22,639 nt of DNA from Sedimentisphaerales bacterium (GTDB lineage: Bacteria; Planctomycetota; Phycisphaerae; Sedimentisphaerales; SG8-4), in the NCBI GenBank assembly GCA_016928975.1, contig JAFGJR010000128.1:1-22639 (forward strand). The letters run 5' to 3'. Both the position numbers and the translations under genes were made by a program. The notes beneath the pieces are model-generated. The model was not told where the DNA came from. It worked only from the letters and a program-made list of their open reading frames with translations, and ran no database searches. The first letter of the stretch is position 1. Every line of letters begins with the position of its first letter. Below are positions 15,119 through 22,573 of this stretch, piece by piece.

Positions 15119-15892
15119 ATGCCACCCAAGGACTATGAGCTTGCATTGGTGATGCCCGTGTACAACGAGGAGGGTTGTATCGCCGCTGTGGTCAGGTCGT
15201 GGCGGGACATGCTTGGCGCCTCCGGAATTCACTTTGTGATGATCGTTATCGACGATGGCTCCCGCGACCGGACGGCAGAGATTCTCCAGGATTTCGCCGG
15301 CGACGAGCGAATTCGCGTGATTCATCAGCGCAATGCGGGCCACGGCCCGACCATTCTACGCGGATATGCCCGGGCGGTGACGATGGCCGACTGGGTCTTC
15401 CAGTGCGACAGCGACAACCAGATGGGACCGGAGTCATTCGGCGGTCTCTGGGAGATGCGGCACGAGGCCGATGCCGTGTTTGGCTGCCGCCGGCACCGCA
15501 GGCAGAATCTCCAGCGGAGCCTGATCAGCTTCTGCTCCAGGGTAGCTGTGGGACTGCTCTTCGCCAGGGGAGTCGGGGATGTGAACACGCCGTACCGTCT
15601 GATGCGTGCTTCCGTCCTACAGTCAATCCTCGAACTCATCCCGCCGGGCGCGTTCGCTCCAAACGTCATCCTCTGCGGCGCGCTGATTCTGGTGCGGGCA
15701 AGAATCCGGAGCGTGCCTGTACCCTGTCGGCCTCGGCAGACCGGGCGTGCGTCCATCGTCCGGTGGAGACTCTGGAAAGTCGCTTTCCTGTCATTTGGCC
15801 AGACTGTGCGGTGCAGCCGGCGAATCCGTCGATCGCAGCGCCGGGCCCGACACGCCACGAAGGTCCTGGATGTGACGGCGCGCATCCGGTGA
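15119..15892 (+). CDS. Family 2 glycosyltransferase (polyprenyl-phosphate glycosyltransferase-like)
   Basis: 257 residues with a GT-A fold. Motifs: ALVMPVYNEEG at the N-terminus, IDDGSRDRT with D45/D46, the metal-binding D97-x-D99 in QCDSDNQMGP, and DVNTPYRLMR, which resembles the acceptor-loop region of dolichol-phosphate mannose synthases. It should move a sugar from a nucleotide donor to polyprenyl phosphate at the inner leaflet. There is no C-terminal membrane helix; the tail is rich in Arg, which may hold it at the membrane. ATG 15119 is preferred over GTG 15113, though neither has a strong ribosome site. The membrane protein 18 bp downstream is a likely user of the lipid-linked sugar (inference from pairing). 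Confidence 0.88.
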   Translation: MPPKDYELALVMPVYNEEGCIAAVVRSWRDMLGASGIHFVMIVIDDGSRDRTAEILQDFAGDERIRVIHQRNAGHGPTILRGYARAVTMADWVFQCDSDNQMGPESFGGLWEMRHEADAVFGCRRHRRQNLQRSLISFCSRVAVGLLFARGVGDVNTPYRLMRASVLQSILELIPPGAFAPNVILCGALILVRARIRSVPVPCRPRQTGRASIVRWRLWKVAFLSFGQTVRCSRRIRRSQRRARHATKVLDVTARIR

Positions 15893-15910
15893 GCGGAGCC
15901 AGGCTCGGGA

Positions 15911-18301
15911 ATGGCAACACGTCAATGTATAGCGGAGAAAAGGCTCGTGGGTGGACTGATCGTCGCCTTGAGCATCGGCGGCGTTGCGCTCTCGCTTGTG
16001 AGCACCTCTCGATACGGCGTGGGCGTCTCATCGGACTCAACCGCGTACCTCTCTGCCGCCAGGAGCTTGTCGGCCGGCCACGGATACATGTGCCATGATG
16101 GCAGCCCGTACACGGGATGGCCGCCTCTATTCCCGACGGTGTTGGCTGGAATTGGTCTGGCGGGCATCGATCCGGCCGTCGCAGCACGATTCCTCAATGC
16201 CTTCGCATTTGGCGGGATCATCTTCGCCTCCGGGCTGTTCTTCGTCCGGTGTCTGAAATCAAAGGCGCTCGTCGTTGTAGCCACCTCGTCGATTCTGTTG
16301 TCGTATCCCTTGTTGGATATCTCGATCATGGCATTGACGGAGGCGGTGTTTGTGTTGCTGGTCGTTCTGTTCGTCCTGGAGATATCGTCCCTCCTGGAGT
16401 GCGGGCGGTTCTTCTCGCTCGTGCTGGCGTCGGTCTTCGCGTCGCTGTGCCTGCTGCAGCGGTATACGGGGGTGACCCTCGTCCTCGCCGGCACGATTCT
16501 CATCGTGTTCTTCGAACGTCATGGGCGTCCGTCCGTTCGGCTGAAGCACCTTGCATGGTTCCTTGCGATTTCCTGTGCGCCGATGGCTGTGTGGGTAGTG
16601 CGGAACGTCCTGACGACTCACATGCTCACCGGCCACACCCGACACCATTCGGTGCACTCGCTCTATGACAACGTCGTGTTTGCCGCGGATGCGGCGACGA
16701 AGTGGCTCGTGCCGGAGTGGGTATCCCTGTCCATGCGGCTGATCATCGTCACCCTGCTCCTGCTGCTGGCCACAGCGGTGCTGGTCTTTTCCTTGAAGGT
16801 TCGAAGGAGCGTCGATGGGGATTGCCCGTACATCCGGCCGGCAGGCGTGGTCATGCTGGTCTACGTTCCGTTGTTGCTGTACACGCATCAGGTTGGCGTC
16901 CTGAACGAGCCCATCAACGACCGGTACCTGTCTCCACTCGCGGCCCTTGTCCCGTGGGTTCTATTTGCCGCCGTTGACAGAGTGAGGGCGTGGCTCAGTC
17001 CTCGCCTGAGACCGGCCAGTGTCCTCGTGGTCGGCCTGTGTGCCCTGTGGCTGCTCTATCCGCTTGGACGCATTCGCGAGCAGGTCTCGAGTCACAGGAA
17101 GTACGGCGCGGGGGGATATGCCTGGGTGGGATGGCAGACGTCGCCGCTGGTGAGCTGGCTCCACGAGCATCCCTTGCAGGGCAGCGTGCGCTGCAACGCG
17201 CCGGATGCCCTATATGCTCTCGTGGGCCGCAGCGCCGCGGTGAGTCCGCACCGGACGTGGAATATGCCGGAGTTTGCCCGGATGCTGTTCTCCGGGCCGG
17301 GCGAATTCCTCGTTTGGTTCAGCCGACTGCCACAGCCATACCTGTACGATCTCGATGAGCTGGTCTCCGTGCTCAACGTCGAGGAGTTGATCGCATTCTC
17401 CGACGGGGGAGTCTATCGCCTGTTGCCGTCATCGGACGGCGCATTTTTCGGCAGCCGGGTCTTCTCCTCGTGCATGGTCGATGGCAAATGGAACCGATCG
17501 TTCACAAGCGATCCATCCGGGCCGGGCGGCAGAATCACCTCGTGGATTCTGCGAGCGGATGGGACCATGGATAGTACATGGCAATTGAGCACAGCGCAGG
17601 GGGCCCCGATCCGTTGGCGAGCCAGCGGGAGCTACGTGCGCTCGGATGAGGCGTTCGAAGCTCGCTGCGAGGGTCAGGCGGTCAGAGACGCGGACGGCAC
17701 GGACTCTTCATGCGCTATGGATGTGCAGGGGACGGTCGATGGCGACACCGCGGCGGGCACGTATCGCGTCGAATTTGCAGACCCTCAGTGGCCGGCTACA
17801 GTCAGCGGGGCATGGCAGGTGGATCTGGCTCGCCCCGTTTACCGGCTGTATTCGTCTCAGCGTCAGAAGCACCTCTACACAGTGAGCAAGGAGGAGGTGA
17901 CGAGGCTGACCAACCTCTTGCTTGACCGGTGGGCCTGTGAGGGGGTGGCGTTCTACGCCTATCCCCAAGTCCCGCGGCGTCCCGAGGCTCGGCCGGTCTA
18001 TGGCCTCAAGTCCGTCGTGCACGACTCCCAGTTCCTCACGATGAACGAGGCTGAGAAGCACGCTCTCGTGAGTGGATATGGCGATGCGTGGAGTGACGCA
18101 GGCATCGCCTTCCACGCTTTCTCAGAGGATTCCTATCCGTACACGGCACGACCGGTCCATCGCTTCTGGTCGGCAGCTACGGACGACCATCTCTACACGA
18201 CATCGGAGGCGGAACGGGACACGCTCACCAGGGACTTCCCACACGTGTGGATGTACGAAGGGATCGCCTGGTACGCGATCCCGGGCGATTCTCCACGCTG
18301 A
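15911..18301 (+). CDS. Multi-pass membrane protein, GT-C glycosyltransferase-like, with C-terminal DUF5648 repeats
   Basis: 796 residues. The N-terminal ~390 residues have about ten hydrophobic helices and the GT39/ArnT-like opening: D42 in SSDSTAYLSAARSL on the first periplasmic loop, then GWPPLFPTVLAGIG. Such enzymes use polyprenyl-linked sugars. From ~390 to ~500 is a soluble region. From ~510 to 635 is a Trp/Gly-rich beta domain (WILRADGTMDSTWQLST). From ~641 come three repeats of about 52 residues, beginning RPVYRLYSS (641), RPVYGLKS (694) and RPVHRFWS (746), each with LYT or FLT and E-G/A-I/V-A-F/W-Y-A/H cores, the DUF5648 pattern seen in secreted proteins. The soluble part should face the periplasm. 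The fusion is unusual; the acceptor is unknown. The start at 15911 follows AGGCTCGGGA. Confidence 0.8.
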   Translation: MATRQCIAEKRLVGGLIVALSIGGVALSLVSTSRYGVGVSSDSTAYLSAARSLSAGHGYMCHDGSPYTGWPPLFPTVLAGIGLAGIDPAVAARFLNAFAFGGIIFASGLFFVRCLKSKALVVVATSSILLSYPLLDISIMALTEAVFVLLVVLFVLEISSLLECGRFFSLVLASVFASLCLLQRYTGVTLVLAGTILIVFFERHGRPSVRLKHLAWFLAISCAPMAVWVVRNVLTTHMLTGHTRHHSVHSLYDNVVFAADAATKWLVPEWVSLSMRLIIVTLLLLLATAVLVFSLKVRRSVDGDCPYIRPAGVVMLVYVPLLLYTHQVGVLNEPINDRYLSPLAALVPWVLFAAVDRVRAWLSPRLRPASVLVVGLCALWLLYPLGRIREQVSSHRKYGAGGYAWVGWQTSPLVSWLHEHPLQGSVRCNAPDALYALVGRSAAVSPHRTWNMPEFARMLFSGPGEFLVWFSRLPQPYLYDLDELVSVLNVEELIAFSDGGVYRLLPSSDGAFFGSRVFSSCMVDGKWNRSFTSDPSGPGGRITSWILRADGTMDSTWQLSTAQGAPIRWRASGSYVRSDEAFEARCEGQAVRDADGTDSSCAMDVQGTVDGDTAAGTYRVEFADPQWPATVSGAWQVDLARPVYRLYSSQRQKHLYTVSKEEVTRLTNLLLDRWACEGVAFYAYPQVPRRPEARPVYGLKSVVHDSQFLTMNEAEKHALVSGYGDAWSDAGIAFHAFSEDSYPYTARPVHRFWSAATDDHLYTTSEAERDTLTRDFPHVWMYEGIAWYAIPGDSPR

Positions 18302-18349
18302 GGCACGACGGCTCGCAGGCCTGCCCGGGGGGTATCCGAAGGAAGAGGC

Positions 18350-18378
18350 TTGACGCCACAAGTGCGCTCGCCTATGAT
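18350..18378 (+). promoter_or_regulatory. Sigma70-type promoter for the FHA gene
   Basis: TTGACG (18350-18355), a 17-bp spacer and TATGAT (18373-18378): each box matches 5 of 6 and the spacing is ideal. Predicted start is near 18385, giving a leader of about 44 nt. It suggests the FHA gene is not simply the end of the glycosyltransferase operon. Confidence 0.65.
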
Positions 18379-18428
18379 GCGCTCGCCAAAGACAATGGAA
18401 TACCAGGGCAATAATCGAGGTCTGAACT

Positions 18429-18863
18429 ATGGCGTCTCTCATCGTGACAAGCGGCAAGCAGGAAGGAGATTACTATCCACTGGGTCACCGGACGAACGTA
18501 ATCGGGCGGGACGAAGCACTGTTCATACAGATCGTGGACCACATGGTCTCCAGGAAACACCTTCAGATCCGATTCGATCCGGATGCCAATCGATACTTCG
18601 CCTACGACATGAAGAGTCGCAACGGGGTCTACATCAACAACCGCAGGATCGAGAGTGAGACGCCCTTGAGGGACGGCGACGTGATCCTGATCGGCCTGAC
18701 CAGTCTGCTGTTCGCCGACAAGGATTTCAAGGACAAGGAGAGTGCCCTGTTGCACTGGAAGAAGGTCGGCGAGCGGATGCGGGTGACGAGCTACGCCCCA
18801 CAGGACTTCGAGGAGGCTCCCGTCGGTCCCGGGGAGACGGGCCAGCCTATTCCTCGCAGGTGA
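18429..18863 (+). CDS. FHA-domain protein
   Basis: 144 residues. A single forkhead-associated domain fills residues 1-100 with the phosphothreonine-binding residues in place: G26-R27 (VIGRDE), S41 and H44 in VSRKHL, N65-G66 in SRNGVYIN, followed by LRDGDVILIG. A charged tail of ~45 residues has no recognised domain. FHA domains bind phosphothreonine peptides and often work with Ser/Thr kinases; none is encoded in the window. GAGGT lies 7 nt before ATG 18429. Own promoter, then a short convergent gap to the rhomboid gene without a clear terminator. Confidence 0.92.
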   Translation: MASLIVTSGKQEGDYYPLGHRTNVIGRDEALFIQIVDHMVSRKHLQIRFDPDANRYFAYDMKSRNGVYINNRRIESETPLRDGDVILIGLTSLLFADKDFKDKESALLHWKKVGERMRVTSYAPQDFEEAPVGPGETGQPIPRR

Positions 18864-18905
18864 CGAGGTCCGAGGGCCGTGCTATGCTCAATTGTGCCGC
18901 CTGGA

Positions 18906-19817
18906 TCAGCGATGTCGCATCATGAGGGATGACCGCGCATCGAGCAAGCCCCACCCGATCCCGACCGCGAAACCGACGGCATGCACGGTGTTCGCGACCG
19001 GGCCGGCCATCCCGGTAAGGCATACGACGAACCAGACGACCATCATGGCAACGGTTTGCGGTTGGAGGGACAGGCCCGACGCGGGATTGAACCTGCCCTG
19101 CATCCAGATGTAACCGAGCAATCCGTACACCACGCCCGACATGCCCCCGAAGTCCGGGCCCTTGTACAGGAACTGGGCCAGGTTTGACGTCCCCGCCAGC
19201 ACGAGCACCAGGATGAGCAGCATCCACGAGCTTCTGCGGGCTTCGATCATGCTGCCCAGATCCCGCAGCCAGAGCATGTTGAACAGCAGGTGCAGAATCC
19301 CGAAGTGCAGAAAGATGGGGGTGAAGAGCCGCCATACTTGACCGTGGCGGACCTCCGGCAAGCTCCTGTCGCCGGGGACGTGTCTGTCGGCCTCCCAGTA
19401 CCGCGTAATGGACAGGGGCTGAGTCAAACTCTGGTTTTCACCAAGCTTTGTCATCACTGCCACGACTACGCAGATGGCGATCAGGATGACCGATAGGAAG
19501 CCGACGGGGACGGGCGGTGTGTAGAAAAGGGTACGCGCATCGACGATGCTCACTCGCTTTGGAGCCTGCGCCTTCTCCTTTCGGAGTCTTTGCTTCTCGG
19601 CGGCCCGTGCGGCCTGCTCGACGGCAGGGTCATCGGGAGCCTCGCGGAAGTGGGCGAGCAACGAGGTGGCGGCTTCGACGTTTATGTCGTCGATCACCCA
19701 GACCTGCCGGCGTCCATCCGCAGCCGGGTCTGTGTGGCTCTCGATTCCCCGGCTGTAGAGAAAGTCGGTGAAACGTTTGGTCTGTGCCTCGTCCTCAAGA
19801 TGACCGATCAGTCGCAT
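18906..19817 (-). CDS. Rhomboid family intramembrane serine protease
   Basis: 303 residues. Residues 1-60 resemble the cytoplasmic N-terminal domain of GlpG (MRLIGHLEDEAQTKRFTDFL). A charged linker with EKQRLRKEKAQAPKR follows, then about six membrane helices. Protease motifs: HLLFNMLW (oxyanion H-x3-N), catalytic S227 in GGMSGVVYGLLGY and catalytic H279 in NTVHAVGFAVG. It cleaves substrates within the inner membrane. ATG 19817 is chosen: GGAG sits 7 nt upstream and the GlpG-like domain begins there. A frame running to 19931 lies inside the preceding gene. The start lies 23 bp inside the end of the channel gene, implying translational coupling. The substrate is unknown. Confidence 0.92.
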   Translation of the reverse strand: MRLIGHLEDEAQTKRFTDFLYSRGIESHTDPAADGRRQVWVIDDINVEAATSLLAHFREAPDDPAVEQAARAAEKQRLRKEKAQAPKRVSIVDARTLFYTPPVPVGFLSVILIAICVVVAVMTKLGENQSLTQPLSITRYWEADRHVPGDRSLPEVRHGQVWRLFTPIFLHFGILHLLFNMLWLRDLGSMIEARRSSWMLLILVLVLAGTSNLAQFLYKGPDFGGMSGVVYGLLGYIWMQGRFNPASGLSLQPQTVAMMVVWFVVCLTGMAGPVANTVHAVGFAVGIGWGLLDARSSLMMRHR

Positions 19818-20190
19818 ATTGTATCTCCATGTGCTCCCTGCCCGCCGGCGAGCAGCCGGCGATCTCCTTGCCGCAGTGTGGGCACCGAGCATGATTCTTC
19901 TGGTGCTCCAGGTCTTCGAGGAATCCGGCACCGAGGATTGCCGTGGGCAGAGCGAACATCCCGATCCCCAGCATGGCGATCAGGGCGCCCATGCACTTGC
20001 CGAGAACGGTGACGGGATAGATGTCGCCGTACCCGACGGTCGTGAGTGTCACGATGAATACGTCAAACCCCCGCCTCGCGGTGTCACCGGCCTCGACGTG
20101 GGCCACGATCTCGTGGACACGCCTTCGCATCGCAAGGTACGACCACGACATCGCCCGTTCGATCTTCTGCCCCTGATTTACGGAAAGCAC
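19795..20190 (-). CDS. Potassium-channel-like protein, apparently internally deleted
   Basis: 131 residues, roughly half the usual ~270 for bacterial voltage-gated channel-like proteins. It has the selectivity filter TTVGYGD (50-56), the S6 helix (LGKCMGALIAMLGIGMFALP) and a Cys-rich tail RCPHCGKEIAGC. Before the filter it has only the cytoplasmic N-terminus typical of the family (MRRRVHEIV, then GFDVFIVTL, the start of S1). S1-S5 and the pore helix, about 150 residues, are missing without a frame break. It would have a filter but a single membrane helix, so conduction is doubtful: a decayed gene, a regulatory fragment or an assembly error. GTG 20190 has AAAGGG upstream; ATG 20151 is an alternative. 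The end overlaps the rhomboid start. Confidence 0.75.
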   Translation of the reverse strand: MLSVNQGQKIERAMSWSYLAMRRRVHEIVAHVEAGDTARRGFDVFIVTLTTVGYGDIYPVTVLGKCMGALIAMLGIGMFALPTAILGAGFLEDLEHQKNHARCPHCGKEIAGCSPAGREHMEIQYATDRSS

Positions 20191-20671
20191 ACTATGCCCT
20201 TTCGGATTCGAACGGGGATTCTACCACGTTCGTTCGGCGACTGCCAGTCTCACGGTCATGCACCCTCTCAGGGTCCCCTCCGCACCTGAGAACGCGACCT
20301 CCTATGCCGTCTTGATCAGGGCTTCGTATCTCGTCGCATTCGCACGACTCGTCCTCGTCAACTCCTCGTAGGCGCTCTGGAGAATCCTCTGTTCCAGTGG
20401 AGGTGGCCGCTGTTGATGAGCTTCTACAAGCTCATATCGCGGACCGGCTGATCCGGTCAAAGAGCAAAGAGAAGGCCCTCTGAGTGGACACCGGCCGCGT
20501 TGGCGCGATGGCGCAGACCTTTGTCATCGCTGTCGAAGACGTCAGGAAATAATGACCGCACGGACATGCGCGTCTACACTCAATGCCGATCCGTACGCAA
20601 ACCCGCTAACCGCCTCCGGCCGGATCGAGCCGAACTCCGAACTCTCCACAAGTCCTTGCAGGGCAAGGGGA
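20191..20671. other. 481-bp gap without a convincing gene
   Basis: Two neighbouring inverted repeats are present: ATGAGCTT-CTAC-AAGCTCAT (20416-20435) and GACCGG-CTGAT-CCGGTC (20442-20458). Both fall in the stop-free stretch listed separately. TAGAAT on the minus strand (20224-20219) could be the -10 of the channel gene. Nothing else was recognised. Confidence 0.5.
20302..20460 (-). pseudogene. Possible short gene or coding remnant, unknown
   Basis: A minus-strand frame is open for about 70 codons and ends at TAG 20304-20302. The only start seen is TTG 20460, giving 52 codons, with no ribosome site. The C-terminus (RILQSAYEELTRTSRANATR) looks like a real amphipathic helix, so this may be the tail of a decayed gene. 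No family recognised. Confidence 0.2.
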
Positions 20672-20742
20672 TGGAGACGAAGGGAATCGAACCCTCATTC
20701 CGGCGATGCGACCGCCGTGTGCTCCCGTTACACCACGTCCCC
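20672..20742 (-). tRNA. tRNA-Ala (anticodon CGC)
   Basis: All four stems fold. Acceptor GGGGACG pairs with CGTCTCC, including the G3-U70 wobble that marks alanine tRNA, with discriminator A73. The anticodon stem is CGGCG/CGCCG with loop GTCGCAT, giving CGC, which reads GCG. The T arm is GAGGG-TTCGATT-CCCTT. 71 nt; CCA is not encoded. It has its own promoter 20 bp upstream. A CGC alanine tRNA fits a GC-rich genome. Confidence 0.95.
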
Positions 20743-20761
20743 AGGAACAACTTCCACCGGC

Positions 20762-20789
20762 ATTCTACGGCTCGCCGGCGGAAAGTCAA
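20762..20789 (-). promoter_or_regulatory. Promoter of tRNA-Ala
   Basis: On the minus strand TTGACT (20789-20784), a 16-bp spacer and TAGAAT (20767-20762), both 5 of 6. Predicted start is near 20755, about 13 nt before the tRNA 5' end. Confidence 0.6.
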
Positions 20790-20839
20790 CGATCTTTCAG
20801 ATTCTTCGAAATTCTCCTGTGGCAGTCTGTCAGAGTGTC

Positions 20840-21352
20840 TCAGAATTGCCAGGTGTCAAAACAGACGATTTGCTCGATGGCCTCGCGTCGGCGCTCTCTG
20901 GGCGCGTCGGCCGGGTATCCGATGGCCAGCAGTTCCACGATGGTCACGTCATCGGGGATGCCCACGATTCGCTTGACCTTATCCGGGTAGAACGAGCCAA
21001 TCCAGCAGGTTGCCAACCCAAGCTCCGTAGCTTGGAGGCACATGTGCTCCAATGCGATGGCGACGTCAATGGGGCCGACGGCCTGGCCGCACCGCATCAC
21101 GTGGTCACTCACGCTGCACCCTACAACAATCGCACCGGCCCCCTCCAGAAACGTCTGATTGTTGGCGGCGGCAGCCACCTTTGTCTTGGTCGGCTTGTCC
21201 GTGACGACCAGGAATCGCCAGTCCTGCAGATTCTTGGCCGATGGGGCAAGCCTCGCCGCCTCAAGGATTGCATGCAACTTATTCTCTTCCAAGGGCCTAT
21301 CGGCGTAGCTTCGGCATGAGTACCGGCTGCGAATGGCCTGCGCGACATCCAT
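20840..21352 (-). CDS. Nitroreductase family protein (FMN-dependent)
   Basis: 170 residues, the short form of the family. The N-terminal FMN-phosphate motif is AIRSRYSCRSY (R8, S9, R10). PSAKNLQDWRF at 37-47 contributes flavin contacts. LEHMCLQATELGLATCWIGSF and ELLAIGYPAD are the usual C-terminal blocks. Such enzymes form homodimers and reduce nitro groups, quinones or flavins with NAD(P)H; the natural substrate is unclear. ATG 21352 is chosen because GAGAGG lies 7 nt upstream and the family N-terminus begins there; a start at 21373 would skip that site. A promoter is present upstream, so it is probably a single-gene unit ending 98 bp before the tRNA-Ala gene. Confidence 0.92.
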   Translation of the reverse strand: MDVAQAIRSRYSCRSYADRPLEENKLHAILEAARLAPSAKNLQDWRFLVVTDKPTKTKVAAAANNQTFLEGAGAIVVGCSVSDHVMRCGQAVGPIDVAIALEHMCLQATELGLATCWIGSFYPDKVKRIVGIPDDVTIVELLAIGYPADAPRERRREAIEQIVCFDTWQF

Positions 21353-21409
21353 GATTTTGCCTCTCAAAGTCAATGGCCGCGGGATCTCGTTTCAGTGCGG
21401 CTTGTCGTG

Positions 21410-21438
21410 AATATAAAGCGCGCGGAATATTGACGCAA
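21410..21438 (-). promoter_or_regulatory. Candidate promoter of the nitroreductase gene
   Basis: On the minus strand TTGCGT (21438-21433), a 17-bp spacer and TATATT (21415-21410). The -10 is 5 of 6 and the -35 is 3 of 6. The -35 overlaps the -35 of the opposing tRNA-Val promoter. Confidence 0.45.
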
Positions 21439-21458
21439 GGGGCGGCAGCCGATATTCT
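21430..21458 (+). promoter_or_regulatory. Promoter of tRNA-Val
   Basis: TTGACG (21430-21435), a 17-bp spacer and TATTCT (21453-21458). Predicted start is near 21465, six bases before the mature tRNA 5' end. Confidence 0.55.
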
Positions 21459-21470
21459 CAGGCGTCAGCA

Positions 21471-21544
21471 GGGCGGTTAGCTCAGTTGGTCAGAGCGCCT
21501 GCCTTACACGCAGGAAGTCGCAGGTTCAAATCCTGCACCGCCCA
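21471..21544 (+). tRNA. tRNA-Val (anticodon TAC)
   Basis: 74 nt with a full cloverleaf. Acceptor GGGCGGT pairs with ACCGCCC, the D arm is GCTCAGTTGGTCAGAGC, the anticodon stem is CCTGC/GCAGG with loop CTTACAC (TAC, valine), and the T arm is GCAGG-TTCAAAT-CCTGC. CCA is not encoded. Its 3' end is a likely attachment site for the recombinase gene that follows. Confidence 0.97.
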
Positions 21545-21617
21545 GTCCTCCAAGGCCCGCAAAGCCAAGGAGTTACGGCAAAATCACCCGCGTGTCATCC
21601 ACCTCGGCGAAAGCGGT

Positions 21618-21638
21618 ACTACACTTATCACTACACTT
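21618..21638. repeat. Direct repeat ACTACACTT before the integrase gene
   Basis: ACTACACTT occurs at 21618-21626 and 21630-21638, a 12-bp period, between tRNA-Val and the integrase ribosome site. The period is close to one helical turn, so it could hold recombinase arm-type or regulator sites (inference). Confidence 0.35.
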
Positions 21639-21664
21639 TTGAATGTGATTTGGAGGTATGTGCT

Positions 21665-22573
21665 ATGTCGAGGAGTAGACCCGCATCGAATCCGGTATCG
21701 TTCCACAAACCCACGAACCAGTACTACGTTACTCGCCTTGGAAGACGTGTCTACCTGGGGTCGGACCGGGAACAGGCACTGAAAAGGTATCACGAGATCG
21801 GTCTTGGGATGCAAGCAACGACTCATGAGGCGTCCCCGCAGGTGACCCTGACTCTCAAGGAACTGGCCAACCGATTCATTGCCGCCCAGCGAGCGAATTG
21901 GCGGAACCCGGAGACCACTCTGAAATCCTACACGGGTTGGCTGGGCAGGTTGTTGGCGGATCATCCTCAGCTCAGGGTAGCTGAGTTCACTGTCGAGCTG
22001 TTTGCGAGTTGGAAGCTGTCTCTGAAGGAACGTGGCTGCTCTACCGAGTCCATCAACCACTACCTCTGTGCCGTGCGGGCCATATTCAGGTTTGCAGAAG
22101 ACGTCGGACTCATCGAGAGATCGCCGCGGCTATCGAGGGTTCGGAATGAATCGAAAGGTCCAGCCGCACAGAAGTCGCTTTACACGCCGACCGAACTGCA
22201 GAAACTGACTGACGGGGCTGACCGTCAGCTCAAGGCGATGATCCTGCTTGCGCTGAACTGCGGTTTTGGGCCCAAGGACATCCATGATCTCACATGGGAT
22301 CACATCGATGGGACAAGGGTGACCCTGCCGAGGAGCAAGACTGGCATTTCCCAGACATACAGTCTCTGGCCTGAGACACTCGCGCCGCTTCAGGAGATTC
22401 ATACTCACCGTGAGAATCGGCCGATGGAGGAGCGAACACCCGCATCTGGCAATTCCTCGGCGCCGCAACACGTCTTCATCACGCTGTTCGGCCAGCCCTG
22501 GAAGAAGGACTCACTCTCAGAGCAATTTCGCAAGCTCTGTAAGAAGGTCGACGTACGAATGGCACTGCCGTGA
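21665..22573 (+). CDS. Tyrosine recombinase / integrase, C-terminus disrupted
   Basis: 302 residues to the TGA at 22571. The N-terminal SAM-like core-binding domain is at about 55-150 (LTLKELANRFIAAQ; SINHYLCAVRAIFRFAEDVG) and the start of the catalytic domain at ~165 (LYTPTELQKLT; LNCGFGPKDIHDLTWDHID; RSKTGI for the catalytic Lys strand). Box I usually has Arg (GLR); here it is GFG, a variant I associate with planctomycete integrases. The reading frame stops before the H-x-x-R and Tyr boxes. Another frame continues with FWGLRARTL, resembling the missing FYxLRHT block, so a frameshift is likely. GGAGGT 7 nt before ATG 21665 fixes the start. Location beside tRNA-Val suggests the end of an integrated element. 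Confidence 0.82.
   Translation: MSRSRPASNPVSFHKPTNQYYVTRLGRRVYLGSDREQALKRYHEIGLGMQATTHEASPQVTLTLKELANRFIAAQRANWRNPETTLKSYTGWLGRLLADHPQLRVAEFTVELFASWKLSLKERGCSTESINHYLCAVRAIFRFAEDVGLIERSPRLSRVRNESKGPAAQKSLYTPTELQKLTDGADRQLKAMILLALNCGFGPKDIHDLTWDHIDGTRVTLPRSKTGISQTYSLWPETLAPLQEIHTHRENRPMEERTPASGNSSAPQHVFITLFGQPWKKDSLSEQFRKLCKKVDVRMALP

Noticed and set aside
15175..16098. 307-codon + strand frame across the GT2 gene
   Set aside because: Different frame from the GT2 protein with clear motifs; Arg/Ser-rich shadow.
20205..20235. GGATTCGAAC resembling a tRNA T-loop
   Set aside because: The flanking bases do not form the T stem or any acceptor stem, so it is not a tRNA or a recognisable fragment.
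20552..21319. 255-codon + strand frame over tRNA-Ala and nitroreductase
   Set aside because: It runs through a folded tRNA and antisense to the nitroreductase gene.
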